This document shows positions 20,075-33,870 of a stretch of DNA of 64,000 nt, one piece after another. Position 1 is the first letter of the stretch. Each line of letters starts with the position of its first letter. A program made the translations under genes and the position numbers. The stretch is from contig NC_134428.1 of assembly GCF_030867145.1 (NCBI RefSeq), forward strand, positions 1,364,001 to 1,428,000, written 5' to 3'. Source of the DNA: Opisthocomus hoazin (Eukaryota; Chordata; Aves; Opisthocomiformes; Opisthocomidae). The notes beneath the pieces were generated by a model. That model saw only the letters and a list, made by a program, of their open reading frames with translations, was not told the DNA's origin and did no database searches.

Positions 20075-23000
20075 AGGCAGAAAGAGCTAGCCTGGAAAGC
20101 TGTTGCTCAGCCTCATCAGTCCATGGCACTGCTCGCGCAGAGAGACAGAGACTGGGGCTTCTTGCTTGTCTTGCTACACCAAACTTGGAAAGTCATTTGG
20201 GAATGAGGGAGGTCCCTGGCAGGCTCCTTTCACAGCCCTGCTTCGAAAATGTGAACGTCTGCAGATAGCTCGCAGCCAGAAAAAGCTGGCCTGTAAAGCT
20301 GTTGCTCAGCCTCATCTGCCCATTGCACTGCTCCCACAGAGGCACAGAGACTGGGGCTGCTTGCTTGTCTTGCCACCTCAAATTTCAAACGTAGGTTAGG
20401 GAGTCCGTGCCGGGAGCCTCCGGCAGCCCTACTTTGAAAATGCGAACGTCTGCAGATAGCTCGCAGGCAGAAAGAGCTAGCCTGGAAAGCTGTTGCTCAG
20501 CCTCATCTGCCCATGGCACTGCTCGCACAGAGGCACAGAGACTGGGGCTGCTTGCTTGTCTTGCCACCTTCAACATCAAATGTATATTTGGGGGTCCGTG
20601 CAAAGGGCCTCTAGCAGCCCTGCTCTGAAAATGCGAACGTCTGCAGATAGCTCGCAGCCAGAAAGAGCTATCCTGGAAAGCTGTTGCTCAGCCTCATCTG
20701 CCCATGGCACTGCTCGCACAGAGGCACAGAGACTGGAGCTGCTTGCTTGTCTTGCCCCGTCAAACTTCAAAAGTATCTTTGGGGGTCCGTGCAGCGGGCT
20801 CCTGCAGGCCTGCTACGAATATGTGAAGGTCTGCAGATAGATCGCAGACAGAAAGAGCTAGCCTGGAAAGCTGTTGCTCAGCCTCATCTGCCCATGGCAC
20901 TGCTCGCACAGAGGCACAGAGACTGCGGCTGCTTGCTTGTGTTGCACCCTCAGACTTCAAAAGTATCTTTGGGGTCCGTGCCTGAGGTCTCCAGCAGCCC
21001 TGCTCCGAATATGCGAACGTCTGCAGATAGATCGCAGACAGAAAGAGCTAGCCTGGAAAGCAGTTGCTCAGCCTCATCTGCCCATGGCACTGCTCGCACA
21101 GAGGCACAGAGACTTTGGCTGCTTGCTTGTCTTGCACACTCAAAATTCAGACGTAGCTGAGGTGGTCTGTGCCGGGCGCTGCCGGCAGCCCTGCTCTGAA
21201 TATGCGAACGTCTGCAGACAGATTGCAGGCAGAAAGAGCTAGCCTGGAAAGCTGTTGCTCAGCCTCATCAGTCCATGGCACTGCTCGCGCAGAGAGACAG
21301 AGACTGGGGCTTCTTGCTTGTCGTGCTACACCAAACTTGGAAAGTCATTTGGGAATGAGGGAGGTCCCTGGCAGGCTCCTTTCACAGCCCTGCTTCGAAA
21401 ATGTGAACGTCTGCAGATAGCTCGCAGCCAGAAAAAGCTGGCCTGTAAAGCTGTTGCTCAGCCTCATCTGCCCATTGCACTGCTCCCACAGAGGCACAGA
21501 GACTGGGGCTGCTTGCTTGTCTTGCCACCTCAAACTTCAAACGTAGGTTAGGGGGTCCGTGCCGGGAGCCTACGGCAGCCCTGCTTTGAAAATGCGAATG
21601 TCTGCAGATAGCTCGCAGCCAGAAAAAGCTGGCCTGTAAAGCTGTTGCTCAGCCTCATCTGCCCATGACACTGCTCGCACAGAGGCACAGAGACTGCGGC
21701 TGCTTGCTTGTCTTGCCACCTCAAACTTCAAACGTAGCTTTTGGGGTCGCTGCATGGGGCCGCTGGAGCCTTGCTCTGAAAATGCGAACGTCTGCAGATA
21801 GCTCGCAGGCAGAAAGAGCTAGCCTGGAAAGCTGTTGCTAAGCCTCATCTGCCCATGGCACTGCTCGCACAGAGGCACAGAGACTGGGGCTGCTTGCTTG
21901 TCTTGCCCCCCCAAACTTCACATGTATATTTGGTGGTCCGTGCTGGGCGCCTCCGTCAGCCCTGCTGTGAAAATGCGAACGTGTGCAGATAGCTCGCAGG
22001 CAGAAAGAGCTAGCCTGGAAAGCTGTTGCTCAGCCTCATCTGCCCATGGCACTGCTCGCAGAGAGGCACAGAGACTAGTTCTGCTTCCTTGTCTTGCCAC
22101 CTCAAAATTCAAATGTATCTAAGGTGGTCCGTGCAGGGGGCTACGGCGGCGCAGCTCCGAAAATGCGAACGTCTGCAGATAGTTCGCAGGCAGAAAGTTC
22201 TAGCCTGGAAAGCTGTTGCTCAGCCTCATCTGCCCATGGCAATGCTCGCACAGAGGCACAGAAACTGGGGCTGCTTCCTTGTCTTGCCACCTCAAAATTC
22301 AAATGTAGCTAAGGTGGTCCGTGCAGAGGGCTACTGCGGCGCTGCTCCGAAAATGCGAAAGTCTGCAGATAGCTCGCAGCCGGAAAGAGCTAGCCTGGAA
22401 AGCTGTTGCTCAGCCTCATCTGCCCAAGGCACTGCTCGCACAGAGGCACAGAGACTGGGGCTGCTTGCTTCTCTTTCCCCCTCAAACTTCAAACGTAAAC
22501 TAGGTTGTCCTTGCAGGGGGCCTGCAGCAGACCTGGTGTGAAAATGCGAACGTCTGCAGATAGCTCGCAAGCAGAAGGGGCTAGCCTGGAAAGCTGTTGC
22601 TCAGTCTCATCTGCCCGCCCATGGCACTGCTCACACAGAGGCACAGAGACTGGGGCTGCTTGCTTGTCTTGCCAACTCAAACTTCAAACGTAGCTTAGGA
22701 CGTACGTGCCGGGCGCCTCCGGCAGCCCTGGTGTGAAAATGCGAACGTCTGCAGATAGCTGTCAGGCAGAAGGTGCTAGCCTGGAAAGCTGTTGCTCAGC
22801 CTCATCTGCCCATGGCACTACTCGCACAGAGGCACAGAGACTGGGGCTGCTTGCTTGTCTTGCCTCCTCAAACTTGAAACTTAACTTTGGGGGTCCCTGC
22901 AGGGGGCCTGCTGGAGCCTTGCTCCGAAAATGCGAATGTCTGCAGATAGCTGGCAGCCAGAAAGAGCTAGCCTGGAAAGCAGTTGATCACCTTCATCTGC

Positions 23001-26000
23001 CCATGGCACTGCTCGCAGAGAGGCAGAGAGACTGAGGCTGCTTGCTTGTCTTGCCCCTTAAACTTCAAATGTAGATAAGGTGGTCCGTGCTGGGCGCCTC
23101 CTTCCGCCCTGCTGTGAAAATGCGAAAGTGTGCAGATAGCTCGCAGCCAGAAAGAGCCAGCCTGGAAAGCTGTTGCTCATCCTCATCTGCCCATGGCACT
23201 GCTCGCAGAGAGGCACAGAGACTGGGGCTGCTTCCTTGTCTTTCCACTTCAAAATTCAAATGTAGCTAAGGTGGTCCGTGCAGAGGGCTACTGCGGCGCT
23301 GCTCCGAAAATGCGAACGTCTGCAGATAGCTCTCAGGCAGAAAGAGCTAGCCTGGAAAGCTGTTGCTCAGCCTCATCTGCCCATGGCACTGCTCGCACAG
23401 AGGCACAGAGACTGGGGCTGCTTGCTTCTCTTTCCCCCTCAAACTTCAAACGTAAATTAGGATGTCCTTGCAGGGGGCCTGCAGCAGACCTGGTCTGAAA
23501 ATGCGAACGTCTGCAGATAGATCGCAGCCAGAAAAAGCTGGCCTGTAAAGCTGTTGCTCAGCCTCATCTGCCCATGGCACTGCTCGCAGAGAGGCACAGA
23601 GACTGGGGCTGCTTGCTTGTCTTGCCCCCTCAAACTTCAAATGTAGCTTTGGGGGTCCGTGAAGGGGGCCTCTGGCAGCCCTGCTCCAAAAATGCGAACG
23701 TCTGCAGATAGCTCGCAGCCAGAAAGAGCTAGCCTGGAAAGCTGTTGCTAAGCCTCATCTGCCCATGGTACTGCTCGCACCGAGGCACAGAGACTGGGGC
23801 TACTTGCTTGTCTTGCCTCCTCAAACTTCAAACGTAACTTTGGGGATCCCTGCAGGGGGCCTGCTGGAGCCTTGCTCCGAAAATGCGAACGTCTGCAGAT
23901 AGCTGGCAGCCAGAAAGAGCTAGCCTGGAAAGCTGTTGCTTAGCCTCATCTGCCCATGGCACTGCTCGCACAGAGGCACAGAGACTGGGGCTGCTTGCTT
24001 GTCTTGCCCCTTAAACTTCAAACATATCTTCTGGGGTCCATGCAGCGGGCTCCTGCAGGCCTGCTACGAATATGCGAATGTCTGCAGATAGCTCACAGCC
24101 AGAAAGAGCTAGGCTGGAAAGCTGTTCCTCAGCCTCATCTGCCCATGGCACTGCTCGCACAGAGGCACAGAGACTGAGGCTGCTTGCTTTTCTTGCCACC
24201 TCAAACTTCAAATATACCTTTGGGCGTTTGTACAGGGGGCCTCCGGCAAGCCTGCTCTGAAAATGTGAACGTCTGCAGATAGCTCGCAGCCAGAAAGAGC
24301 TAGCCTGGAAAGCTGTTGCTTAGCCTCATCTGCCCATGGCACTGCTCGCACAGAGGCACAGAGACTGGGGCTGCTTGCTTGTCTTGCCCCTTAAACTTCA
24401 AATGTATATTAGGTTGTCCGTGCTGGGCGCCTCCGGCAGCCCTGCTGTGAAAATGCGAAAGTGTGCAGATAGCTCGCAGCAAGAAAGAGCTAGCCTGGAA
24501 AGCTGTTGCTCAGCCTCATCTGCCCATGGCACTGCTCGCAGAGAGGCACAGAGACTGGGGCTGCTTGCTTGTCTTGCCACCTCAAAATTCAAATGTAGCT
24601 AAGGTGGTCCGTGCAGAGGGCTACTGCGGCGCTGCTCCGAAAATGCGAACGTCTGCAGATAGCTCGCAGACAGAAAGGGCTAATCTGGAAAGCTGTTGCT
24701 AAGCCTCATCTGCCCATGGCACTGCTCGCACAGAGGCACAGAGACTGGGGCTGCTTGCTTCTCTTTCCCCCTCAAACTTCAAACGTAAATTAGGTTGTCC
24801 TTGCAGGGGGCCTGCAGCAGACCTCGTGTGAAAATGCGAACGTCTGCAGATAGCTCGTAGGCAGAAAGAGCTAGCCTGGAAAGCTGTTGCTCAGCCTCAT
24901 CAGTCCATGGCACTGCTCGCGCAGAGAGACAGAGACTGGGGCTTCTTGCTTGTCTTGCTACACCAAACTTGGAAAGTCATTTGGGAATGAGGGAGGTCCC
25001 TGGCAGGCTCCTTTCACAGCCCTGCTTCGAAAATGTGAACGTCTGCAGATAGCTCGCAGCCAGAAAAAGCTGGCCTGTAAAGCTGTTGCTCAGCCTCATC
25101 TGCCCATTGCACTGCTCCCACAGAGGCACAGAGACTGGGGCTGCTTGCTTGTCTTGCCACCTCAAAATTCAAACGTAGGTTAGGGGGTCCGTGCTGGGAG
25201 CCTCCGGCAGCCCTGCTTTGAAAATGCGAACGTCTGCAGATAGCTCGCAGCCAGAAAGAGCTAGCCTCGAAAGCTGTTGCTCAGTCTCATCTGCCCATGG
25301 CACTGCTCGCACAGAGGCACAGAGACTGGGGCTGCTTGCTTGTCTTGCCACCTCAAATTTCAAACGTAGGTTAGGGAGTCCGTGCCGGGAGCCTCCGGCA
25401 GCCCTACTTTGAAAATGCGAACGACTGCAGATAGCTTGCAGGCAGAAAGAGCTAGCCTGGAAAGCTGTTGCTCAGCCTCATCTGCCCATGGCACTGCTCG
25501 CACAGAGGCACAGAGACTGGGGCTGCTTGCTTGTCTTGCCACCTTCAACATCAAATGTATATTTGGGGGTCCGTGCAAAGGGCCTCTAGCAGCCCTGCTC
25601 TGAAAATGCGAACGTCTGCAGATAGCTCGCAGCCAGAAAGAGCTATCCTGGAAAGCTGTTGCTCAGCCTCATCTGCCCATGGCACTGCTCGCACAGAGGC
25701 ACAGAGACTGGAGCTGCTTGCTTGTCTTGCCCCGTCAAACTTCAAAAGTATCTTTGGGGGTCCGTGCAGCGGGCTCCTGCAGGCCTGCTACGAATATGTG
25801 AAGGTCTGCAGATAGATCGCAGACAGAAAGAGCTAGCCTGGAAAGCTGTTGCTCAGCCTCATCTGCCCATGGCACTGCTCACACAGAGGCACAGAGACTG
25901 GGGCTGCTTGCTGGTCTTGTCCCCTCCAAATTCAAACGTAGCTTAGGTGGTCCTTGCAGGGGGCCTCCGGCAGGCCTTCTCCGAATATGCGAACGTCTGC

Positions 26001-26202
26001 AGATAGATCGCAGACAGAAAGAGCTAGCCTGGAAAGCAGTTGCTCAGCCTCATCTGCCCATGGCACTGCTCGCACAGAGGCACAGAGACTTTGGCTGCTT
26101 GCTTGTCTTGCACACTCAAAATTCAGACGTAGCTGAGGTGGTCTGTGCCGGGCGCTGCCGGCAGCCCTGCTCTGAATATGCGAACGTCTGCAGACAGATT
26201 GC
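20075..26202. repeat. Higher-order repeat, copy B (6128 bp)
   Basis: It follows copy A without a gap and matches it in monomer order throughout, with single-base differences such as 23780 (C; A in copy A). Nested six-monomer units of 1152-1153 bp are also visible: 19254-19690 recurs at 20407-20843, and 25382-25818 at 26535-26971. Confidence 0.88.
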
Positions 26203-28990
26203 AGGCAGAAAGAGCTAGCCTGGAAAGCTGTTGCTCAGCCTCATCAGTCCATGGCACTGCTCGCGCAGAGAGACAGAGACTGGGGCTTCTTGCTTGTCTT
26301 GCTACACCAAACTTGGAAAGTCATTTGGGAATGAGGGAGGTCCCTGGCAGGCTCCTTTCACAGCCCTGCTTCGAAAATGTGAACGTCTGCAGATAGCTCG
26401 CAGCCAGAAAAAGCTGGCCTGTAAAGCTGTTGCTCAGCCTCATCTGCCCATTGCACTGCTCCCACAGAGGCACAGAGACTGGGGCTGCTTGCTTGTCTTG
26501 CCACCTCAAATTTCAAACGTAGGTTAGGGAGTCCGTGCCGGGAGCCTCCGGCAGCCCTACTTTGAAAATGCGAACGTCTGCAGATAGCTCGCAGGCAGAA
26601 AGAGCTAGCCTGGAAAGCTGTTGCTCAGCCTCATCTGCCCATGGCACTGCTCGCACAGAGGCACAGAGACTGGGGCTGCTTGCTTGTCTTGCCACCTTCA
26701 ACATCAAATGTATATTTGGGGGTCCGTGCAAAGGGCCTCTAGCAGCCCTGCTCTGAAAATGCGAACGTCTGCAGATAGCTCGCAGCCAGAAAGAGCTATC
26801 CTGGAAAGCTGTTGCTCAGCCTCATCTGCCCATGGCACTGCTCGCACAGAGGCACAGAGACTGGAGCTGCTTGCTTGTCTTGCCCCGTCAAACTTCAAAA
26901 GTATCTTTGGGGGTCCGTGCAGCGGGCTCCTGCAGGCCTGCTACGAATATGTGAAGGTCTGCAGATAGATCGCAGACAGAAAGAGCTAGCCTGGAAAGCT
27001 GTTGCTCAGCCTCATCTGCCCATGGCACTGCTCACACAGAGGCACAGAGACTGGGGCTGCTTGCTGGTCTTGTCCCCTCCAAATTCAAAAGTAGCTTAGG
27101 TGGTCCTTGCAGGGGGCCTCCGGCAGGCCTTCTCCGAATATGCGAACGTCTGCAGATAGATCGCAGACAGAAAGAGCTAGCCTGGAAAGCAGTTGCTCAG
27201 CCTCATCTGCCCATGGCACTGCTCGCACAGAGGCACAGAGACTTTGGCTGCTTGCTTGTCTTGCACACTCAAAATTCAGACGTAGCTGAGGTGGTCTGTG
27301 CCGGGCGCTGCCGGCAGCCCTGCTCTGAATATGCGAACATCTGCAGACAGATTGCAGGCAGAAAGAGCTAGCCTGGAAAGCTGTTGCTCAGCCTCATCAG
27401 TCCATGGCACTGCTCGCGCAGAGAGACAGAGACTAGGGCTTCTTGCTTGTCGTGCTACACCAAACTTGGAAAGTCATTTGGGAATGAGGGAGGTCCCTGG
27501 CAGGCTCCTTTCACAGCCGTGCTTCGAAAATGTGAACGTCTGCAGATAGCTCGCAGCCAGAAAAAGCTGGCCTGTAAAGCTGTTGCTCAGCCTCATCTGC
27601 CCATTGCACTGCTCCCACAGAGGCACAGAGACTGGGGCTGCTTGCTTGTCTTGCCACCTCAAACTTCAAACGTAGGTTAGGGGGTCCGTGCCGGGAGCCT
27701 CCGGCAGCCCTGCTTTGAAAATGCGAATGTCTGCAGATAGCTCGCAGCCAGAAAAAGCTGGCCTGTAAAGCTGTTGCTCAGCCTCATCTGCCCATGACAC
27801 TGCTCGCACAGAGGCACAGAGACTGCGGCTGCTTGCTTGTCTTGCCACCTCAAACTTCAAACGTACCTTTTGGGGTCGCTGCATGGGGCCGCTGGAGCCT
27901 TGCTCTGAAAATGCGAACGTCTGCAGATAGCTCGCAGGCAGAAAGAGCTAGCCTGGAAAGCTGTTGCTAAACCTCATCTGCCCATGGCACTGCTCGCACA
28001 GAGGCACAGAGACTGGGGCTGCTTGCTTGTCTTGCCCCCCCAAACTTCACATGTATATTTGGTGGTCCGTGCTGGGCGCCTCCGTCAGCCCTGCTGTGAA
28101 AATGCGAACGTGTGCAGATAGCTCGCAGGCAGAAAGAGCTAGCCTGGAAAGCTGTTGCTCAGCCTCATCTGCCCATGGCACTGCTCGCAGAGAGGCACAG
28201 AGACTAGTTCTGCTTCCTTGTCTTGCCACCTCAAAATTCAAATGTATCTAAGGTGGTCCGTGCAGGGGGCTACGGCGGCGCAGCTCCGAAAATGCGAACG
28301 TCTGCAGATAGTTCGCAGGCAGAAAGTTCTAGCCTGGAAAGCTGTTGCTCAGCCTCATCTGCCCATGGCAATGCTCGCACAGAGGCACAGAAACTGGGGC
28401 TGCTTCCTTGTCTTGCCACCTCAAAATTCAAATGTAGCTAAGGTGGTCCGTGCAGAGGGCTACTGCGGAGCTGCTCCGAAAATGCGAAAGTCTGCAGATA
28501 GCTCGCAGCCGGAAAGAGCTAGCCTGGAAAGCTGTTGCTCAGCCTCATCTGCCCATGGCACTGCTCGCACAGAGGCACAGAGACTGGGGCTGCTTGCTTC
28601 TCTTTCCCCCTCAAACTTCAAACGTAAACTAGGTTGTCCTTGCAGGGGGCCTGCAGCAGACCTGGTGTGAAAATGCGAACGTCTGCAGATAGCTCGCAAG
28701 CAGAAGGGGCTAGCCTGGAAAGCTGTTGCTCAGTCTCATCTGCCCGCCCATGGCACTGCTCACACAGAGGCACAGAGACTGGGGCTGCTTGCTTGTCTTG
28801 CCAACTCAAACTTCAAACGTAGCTTAGGACGTACGTGCCGGGCGCCTCCGGCAGCCCTGGTGTGAAAATGCGAACGTCTGCAGATAGCTGTCAGGCAGAA
28901 GGTGCTAGCCTGGAAAGCTGTTGCTCAGCCTCATCTGCCCATGGCACTACTCGCACAGAGGCACAGAGACTGGGGCTGCTTGCTTGTCTT
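26203..28990. repeat. Higher-order repeat, partial copy C
   Basis: It continues the 6128-bp periodicity to about 27030. About one monomer then has a different variable box (CCCCTCCAAATTCAAAAGTAG) from the corresponding part of copy B. From about 27130 matching resumes at an offset of 6129 bp until about 28990, where the array changes to type B monomers. Confidence 0.8.
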
Positions 28991-30899
28991 GCCACCTCAA
29001 ACTTCAAACGTAGCTTAGGGGTCCGCGCCGGGCGCCTCGGGCAGCCCTGCTTCGAAAATGAGAACGTCTGCAGATAGCTCGCAGGCAGAATGCGCTAGCC
29101 TGGAAAGCTGTTGCTCAGCCTCATCTGCCCATGGCACTGCTCGCACAGAGGCACAGAGACTGGGGCTGCTTGCTTGTCTTGCCACCTCAAACGTAAAATC
29201 TAGCTTGGGAATGGGGGTGGTCCCTGCCAGGCTCCTTCGCAGCCCTGCTTCGAAAATGCAAAACTGTGTAGATAGCTGGCAGCCAGAAGGAGCTAGCCTG
29301 GAAAGCTGTTGCTCAGCCTCATCTGCCCATGGCACTGCTCGCACAGAGGCACAGAGACTGGGGCTGCTTGCTTGTCTTCCCACCTCAAACTTCAAATGTA
29401 GCGTAAGGGTCTGTGACGAGAGCCTCGGCAGCCCTATTTCAAATATGCGAAACTGTGCAGATAGCTCGCAGGCAGAAGGCGCTAGCCTGGAAAGCTGTTG
29501 CTCGGCCTCCTCTGCTCGTGGCACTGTTCACACAGAGGCACAGAGACTGGGGCTGCTTGCTTGTCTTGCCACCTCAAACTTAAATCGTAGGTTAGTGGGT
29601 CCACGCCAGACGCCTCGGGTAGCCCTGCTTCTAAAACGCGAACGTCTGCAGATAGCTGGCAGGCAGAAGTGGCTAGCCTGGAACGCTGTTGCTCAGCCTC
29701 ATGTGCTCATGGCACTGCTCGCACAGAGGCACAGAGACTGGGGCTGCTTGCTTGTCTTGCCACCTCAAACTTCAAACGTAGCTAGGACGTACGTGCCGGT
29801 CGCCTCCGGCAGCCCTGCTCCGAAAATGCGAACGTCTGCAGATAGCTGGCAGCGAGAATGAGATAGCCTGGAAAGCTGCTGCTCAGCCTCATCTGCCCAT
29901 GGCACTGCTCGCACAGAGGCACAGAGATTGGGGCTGCTTGCTTTTCTTGCCACCTCAAACTTCAAACGTATTTTGGGGGGTCCGTGCCGGGCACCTCCGG
30001 CAGCTATGCTCCGAAAATACGAACGTCTGCAGATAGCTCGCAGGCAGAAGGGGCTAGCCTGGAAAGCTGTTGCTCAGCCTCATCTGCCCATGGCACTGCT
30101 CGCACAGAGGCACAGAGACTGGGGCTGCTTGCTGGTCTTGTCCCCTCCAAATTCAAACGTAGCTTAGGTGGTCCTTGCAGGAGGCCTCCGGCAGGCCTTC
30201 TCCGAAAATGCGAACGTCTGCAGATAGCTTGCAGCCAGAAAGAGCTAGCCTGGAAAGCTGTTGCTCAGCCTCATCTGCCCATGGCACTGCTCGCACAGAG
30301 GCACAGAGACTGGGGCTGCTTGCTTGTCTTGCACACTCGAAATTCAGACGTAGCTGAGGTGGTCTGTGCCGGGCGCTGCCGGCAGCCCTGCTCTGAATAT
30401 GCGAACGTCTGCAGACAGATTGCAGGCAGAAAGAGCTAGCCTGGAAAGCTGTTGCTCAGCCTCATCAGTCCATGGCACTGCTCGCGCAGAGAGACAGAGA
30501 CTGGGGCTTCTTGCTTGTCTTGCTACACCAAACTTGGAAAGTCATTTGGGAATGAGGGAGGTCCCTGGCAGGCTCCTTTCACAGCCCTGCTTCGAAAATG
30601 TGAACGTCTGCAGATAGCTCGCAGCCAGAAAAAGCTGGCCTGTAAAGCTGTTGCTCAGCCTCATCTGCCCATTGCACTGCTCCCACAGAGGCACAGAGAC
30701 TGGGGCTGCTTGCTTGTCTTGCCACCTCAAACTTCAAACGTAGGTTAGGGGGTCCGTGCCGGGAGCCTCCGGCAGCCCTGCTTTGAAAATGCGAATGTCT
30801 GCAGATAGCTCGCAGCCAGAAAAAGCTGGCCTGTAAAGCTGTTGCTCAGCCTCATCTGCCCATGACACTGCTCGCACAGAGGCACAGAGACTGGGGCTG

Positions 30900-31950
30900 C
30901 TTGCTTGTCTTGCCCCCCCAAACTTCACATGTATATTAGGTGGTCCGTGCTGGGCGCCTCCGTCAGCCCTGCTGTGAAAATGCGAACGTGTGCAGATAGC
31001 TCGCAGCCAGAAAGAGCTAGCCTGGAAAGCTGTTGCTCAGCCTCATCTGCCCATGGCACTGCTCGCAGAGAGGCACAGAGACTAGTTCTGCTTCCTTGTC
31101 TTGCCACCTCAAAATTCAAATGTATCTAAGGTGGTCCGTGCAGGGGGCTACGGCGGCGCAGCTCCGAAAATGCGAACGTCTGCAGATAGTTCGCAGGCAG
31201 AAAGTTCTAGCCTGGAAAGCTGTTGCTCAGCCTCATCTGCCCATGGCAATGCTCGCACAGAGGCACAGAAACTGGGGCTGCTTCCTTGTCTTGCCACCTC
31301 AAAATTCAAATGTAGCTAAGGTGGTCCATGCAGAGGGCTACTGCGGCGCTGCTCCGAAAATGCGAAAGTCTGCAGATAGCTCGCAGCCGGAAAGAGCTAG
31401 CCTGGAAAGCTGTTGCTCAGCCTCATCTGCCCATGGCACTGCTCGCACAGAGGCACAGAGACTGGGGCTGCTTGCTTCTCTTTCCCCCTCAAACTTCAAA
31501 CGTAAACTAGGTTGTCCTTGCAGGGGGCCTGCAGCAGACCTGGTGTGAAAATGCGAACGTCTGCAGATAGCTCGCAAGCAGAAGGGGCTAGCCTGGAAAG
31601 CTGTTGCTCAGCCTCATCTGCCCGCCCATGGCACTGCTCACACAGAGGCACAGAGACTGGGGCTGCTTGCTTGTCTTGCCAACTCAAACTTCAAACGTAG
31701 CTTAGGACGTACGTGCCGGGCGCCTCCGGCAGCCCTGGTGTGAAAATGCGAACGTCTGCAGATAGCTGTCAGGCAGAAGGTGCTAGCCTGGAAAGCTGTT
31801 GCTCAGCCTCATCTGCCCATGGCACTACTCGCACAGAGGCACAGAGACTGGGGCTGCTTGCTTGTCTTGCCACCTCAAACTTCAAACGTAGCTTAGGGGT
31901 CCGTGCCGGGCGCCTCGGGCAGCCCTGCTTCGAAAATGAGAACGTCTGCA
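30900..31950. repeat. Satellite block recurring at 36.27-37.32 kb (offset 5369 bp)
   Basis: The block runs from the CCCCCCAAACTTCACATGTATATTAGG monomer through the GACGTACGTGCCGGGC and GGGGTCCGTGCCGGGC variable boxes. The same block also appears at 28.02-29.0 kb (offset 2878 bp). It is another level of duplication inside the array. Confidence 0.75.
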
Positions 31951-32599
31951 GATAGATTGCAGCCAGAAAGAGCTAGCCTGGAAAGCTGTTGCTCAGCCTC
32001 ATCTGCTCGTGGCACTGTTCACACAGAGGCACAGAGACTGGGGCTGCTTGCTTGTCTTGACACCTCAAACTTAAATCGTAGGTTAGTGGGTCCATGCCAG
32101 ACGCCTCGGGTAGCCCTGCTTCTAAAACGCGAACGTCTGCAGATAGCTGGCAGGCAGAAGTGGCTAGCCTGGAAAGCTGTTGCTCAGCCTCATGTGCTCA
32201 TGGCACTGCTCGCACAGAGGCGCAGAGACTGGGGGTGCTTGCTTGTCTTGCCACCTCAAACTTCAAACGTAGCTAGGACGTACGTGCCGGTCGCCTCCGG
32301 CAACCCTGCTCCGAAAATGCGAACGTCTGCAGATAGCTGGCAGCCAGAATGAGATAGCCTGGAAAGCTGTTGCTCAGCCTCATCTGCCCATGGCACTGCT
32401 TGCACAGAGTCACAGAGACTGGGGCTGTTTGCTTGTGTTGCACCCTCAAACTTCAAAAGTATATTTGGGGGTACTTGCTGGGAGCCTCCGGCAGCCCTGG
32501 TCTGAAAATGCGAACGTCTGCAGATAGCTCGCAGGCAGAAGGGGCTAGCCTGGAAAGCTGTTGCTCAGCCTCATCTGCCCATGGCACTGCTCGCACAGA

Positions 32600-33870
32600 G
32601 GCACAGAGACTGGGGCTGCTTGCTTGTCTTGCCACCTCAAACTTCAAACGTAGCTTAGGGGTCCTTGCCGAGCGCCTCCGGCAGTCCTGGTCTGAAAATG
32701 CGAACGTCTGCAGATAGGTGGCAGGCAGAAAGGGCTAGCCTGGAAACCTGTTGCTCAGCCTCATCTGCCCATGGCACTGCTCACACAGAGGCACAAAGAC
32801 TGGGGCTGCTTGCTTGTCTTGCCACCTCAAACTTCAAATGTAGCATAAGGGTCTGTGCCGAGAGCCTCGGCAGCCCTATTTCAAATATGCGAAACTGTGC
32901 AGATAGCTCGCAGGCAGAAAGGTCTAGCCTGGAACCCTGTTGCTCAGCCTCATCTGCCCATGGCACTGCTCGCACAGAGGCACAGAGACTGGGGCTGCTT
33001 GCTTGTCTTGGCACCTCAAACTTCACACGTATCCTGGGAACGGGAAGGGTCCCTGTCAGGCTCCTTCGCAGCCGTTCATCGAGAATGGAAACGTCTGCAG
33101 ATAGCTGGCAGGCAGAAGGGGCTAGCCTGGAAACCTGTTGCTCAGCCTCATCTGCCCATGGCACTGTTCGCACAGAGGCACAGACACTGTGGCTGCTTGT
33201 TTGTCTTGCCACCTCAAACTTCCAATGTTCCTTTGAGGGTCCGTGCCGGGCGCCTTCTGCAGTCTTGCTCCGAAAATGTGAACTTCTGCAGATAGCTCGC
33301 AGGCAGAAGGGGTTAGCCTGGAAAGCTGTTGCTCAGCCTCATCTGCCCATGGCACTGCTCGCATAGAGGCACAGAGACTGGGGCTGCTTGCTTGTCTTGC
33401 CACCTCAAACGTCATATCTAGCCTGGGAATGGGGGTGGTCCCTGCCAGGCTCCTTCGCAGCCCTGCTTCGAAAATGCGAACCTGTGTAGATAGCTGGCAG
33501 CCAGAAGGAGCTAGCCTGGAAAGCTGTTGCTCATCCTCATCTGCCCATGGCACTGCTCGCACAGAGTCACAAAGACTGGGGCTGCTTGCTTGTCTTGCCA
33601 CCTCAAACTTCAAACGTACCATAAGGGTCTGTGCCGAGAGCTTCGGCAGCCCTATTTCAAATATGCGAAACTGTGTAGATAGCTCGCAGGCAGAAGGGGC
33701 TAGCCTTGAAAGCTTTTACTCAGCCTCCTCTGCTCGTGGCACTGTTCACACAGAGGCACAGAGACTGGGGCTGCTTGCTTGTCTTGCCACCTCAAACTTT
33801 CAATGTTCCTTTGAGGGTCCGTGCCGGGCGCCTTCTGCAGTCTTGCTCCGAAAATGCGAACTTCTGCAGA
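32600..33870. repeat. Type B satellite block duplicated at about 38.37-39.82 kb
   Basis: Monomer order matches at an offset of 5765 bp up to about 33.0 kb and then at 5954 bp. The second copy therefore carries one extra 189-bp monomer (around 38.78-38.97 kb). Landmarks are TCGCAGCCGTTCATCGAGAATGG and CTTCCAATGTTCCTTTGAGG. Confidence 0.75.

Noticed and set aside
29058..29861. 267-codon open frame in the satellite as a repeat protein gene
   Set aside because: The frame follows the monomer sequence, is matched by frames on the opposite strand, and has no start context, splice sites or domain. It is reported only as a low-interest observation.
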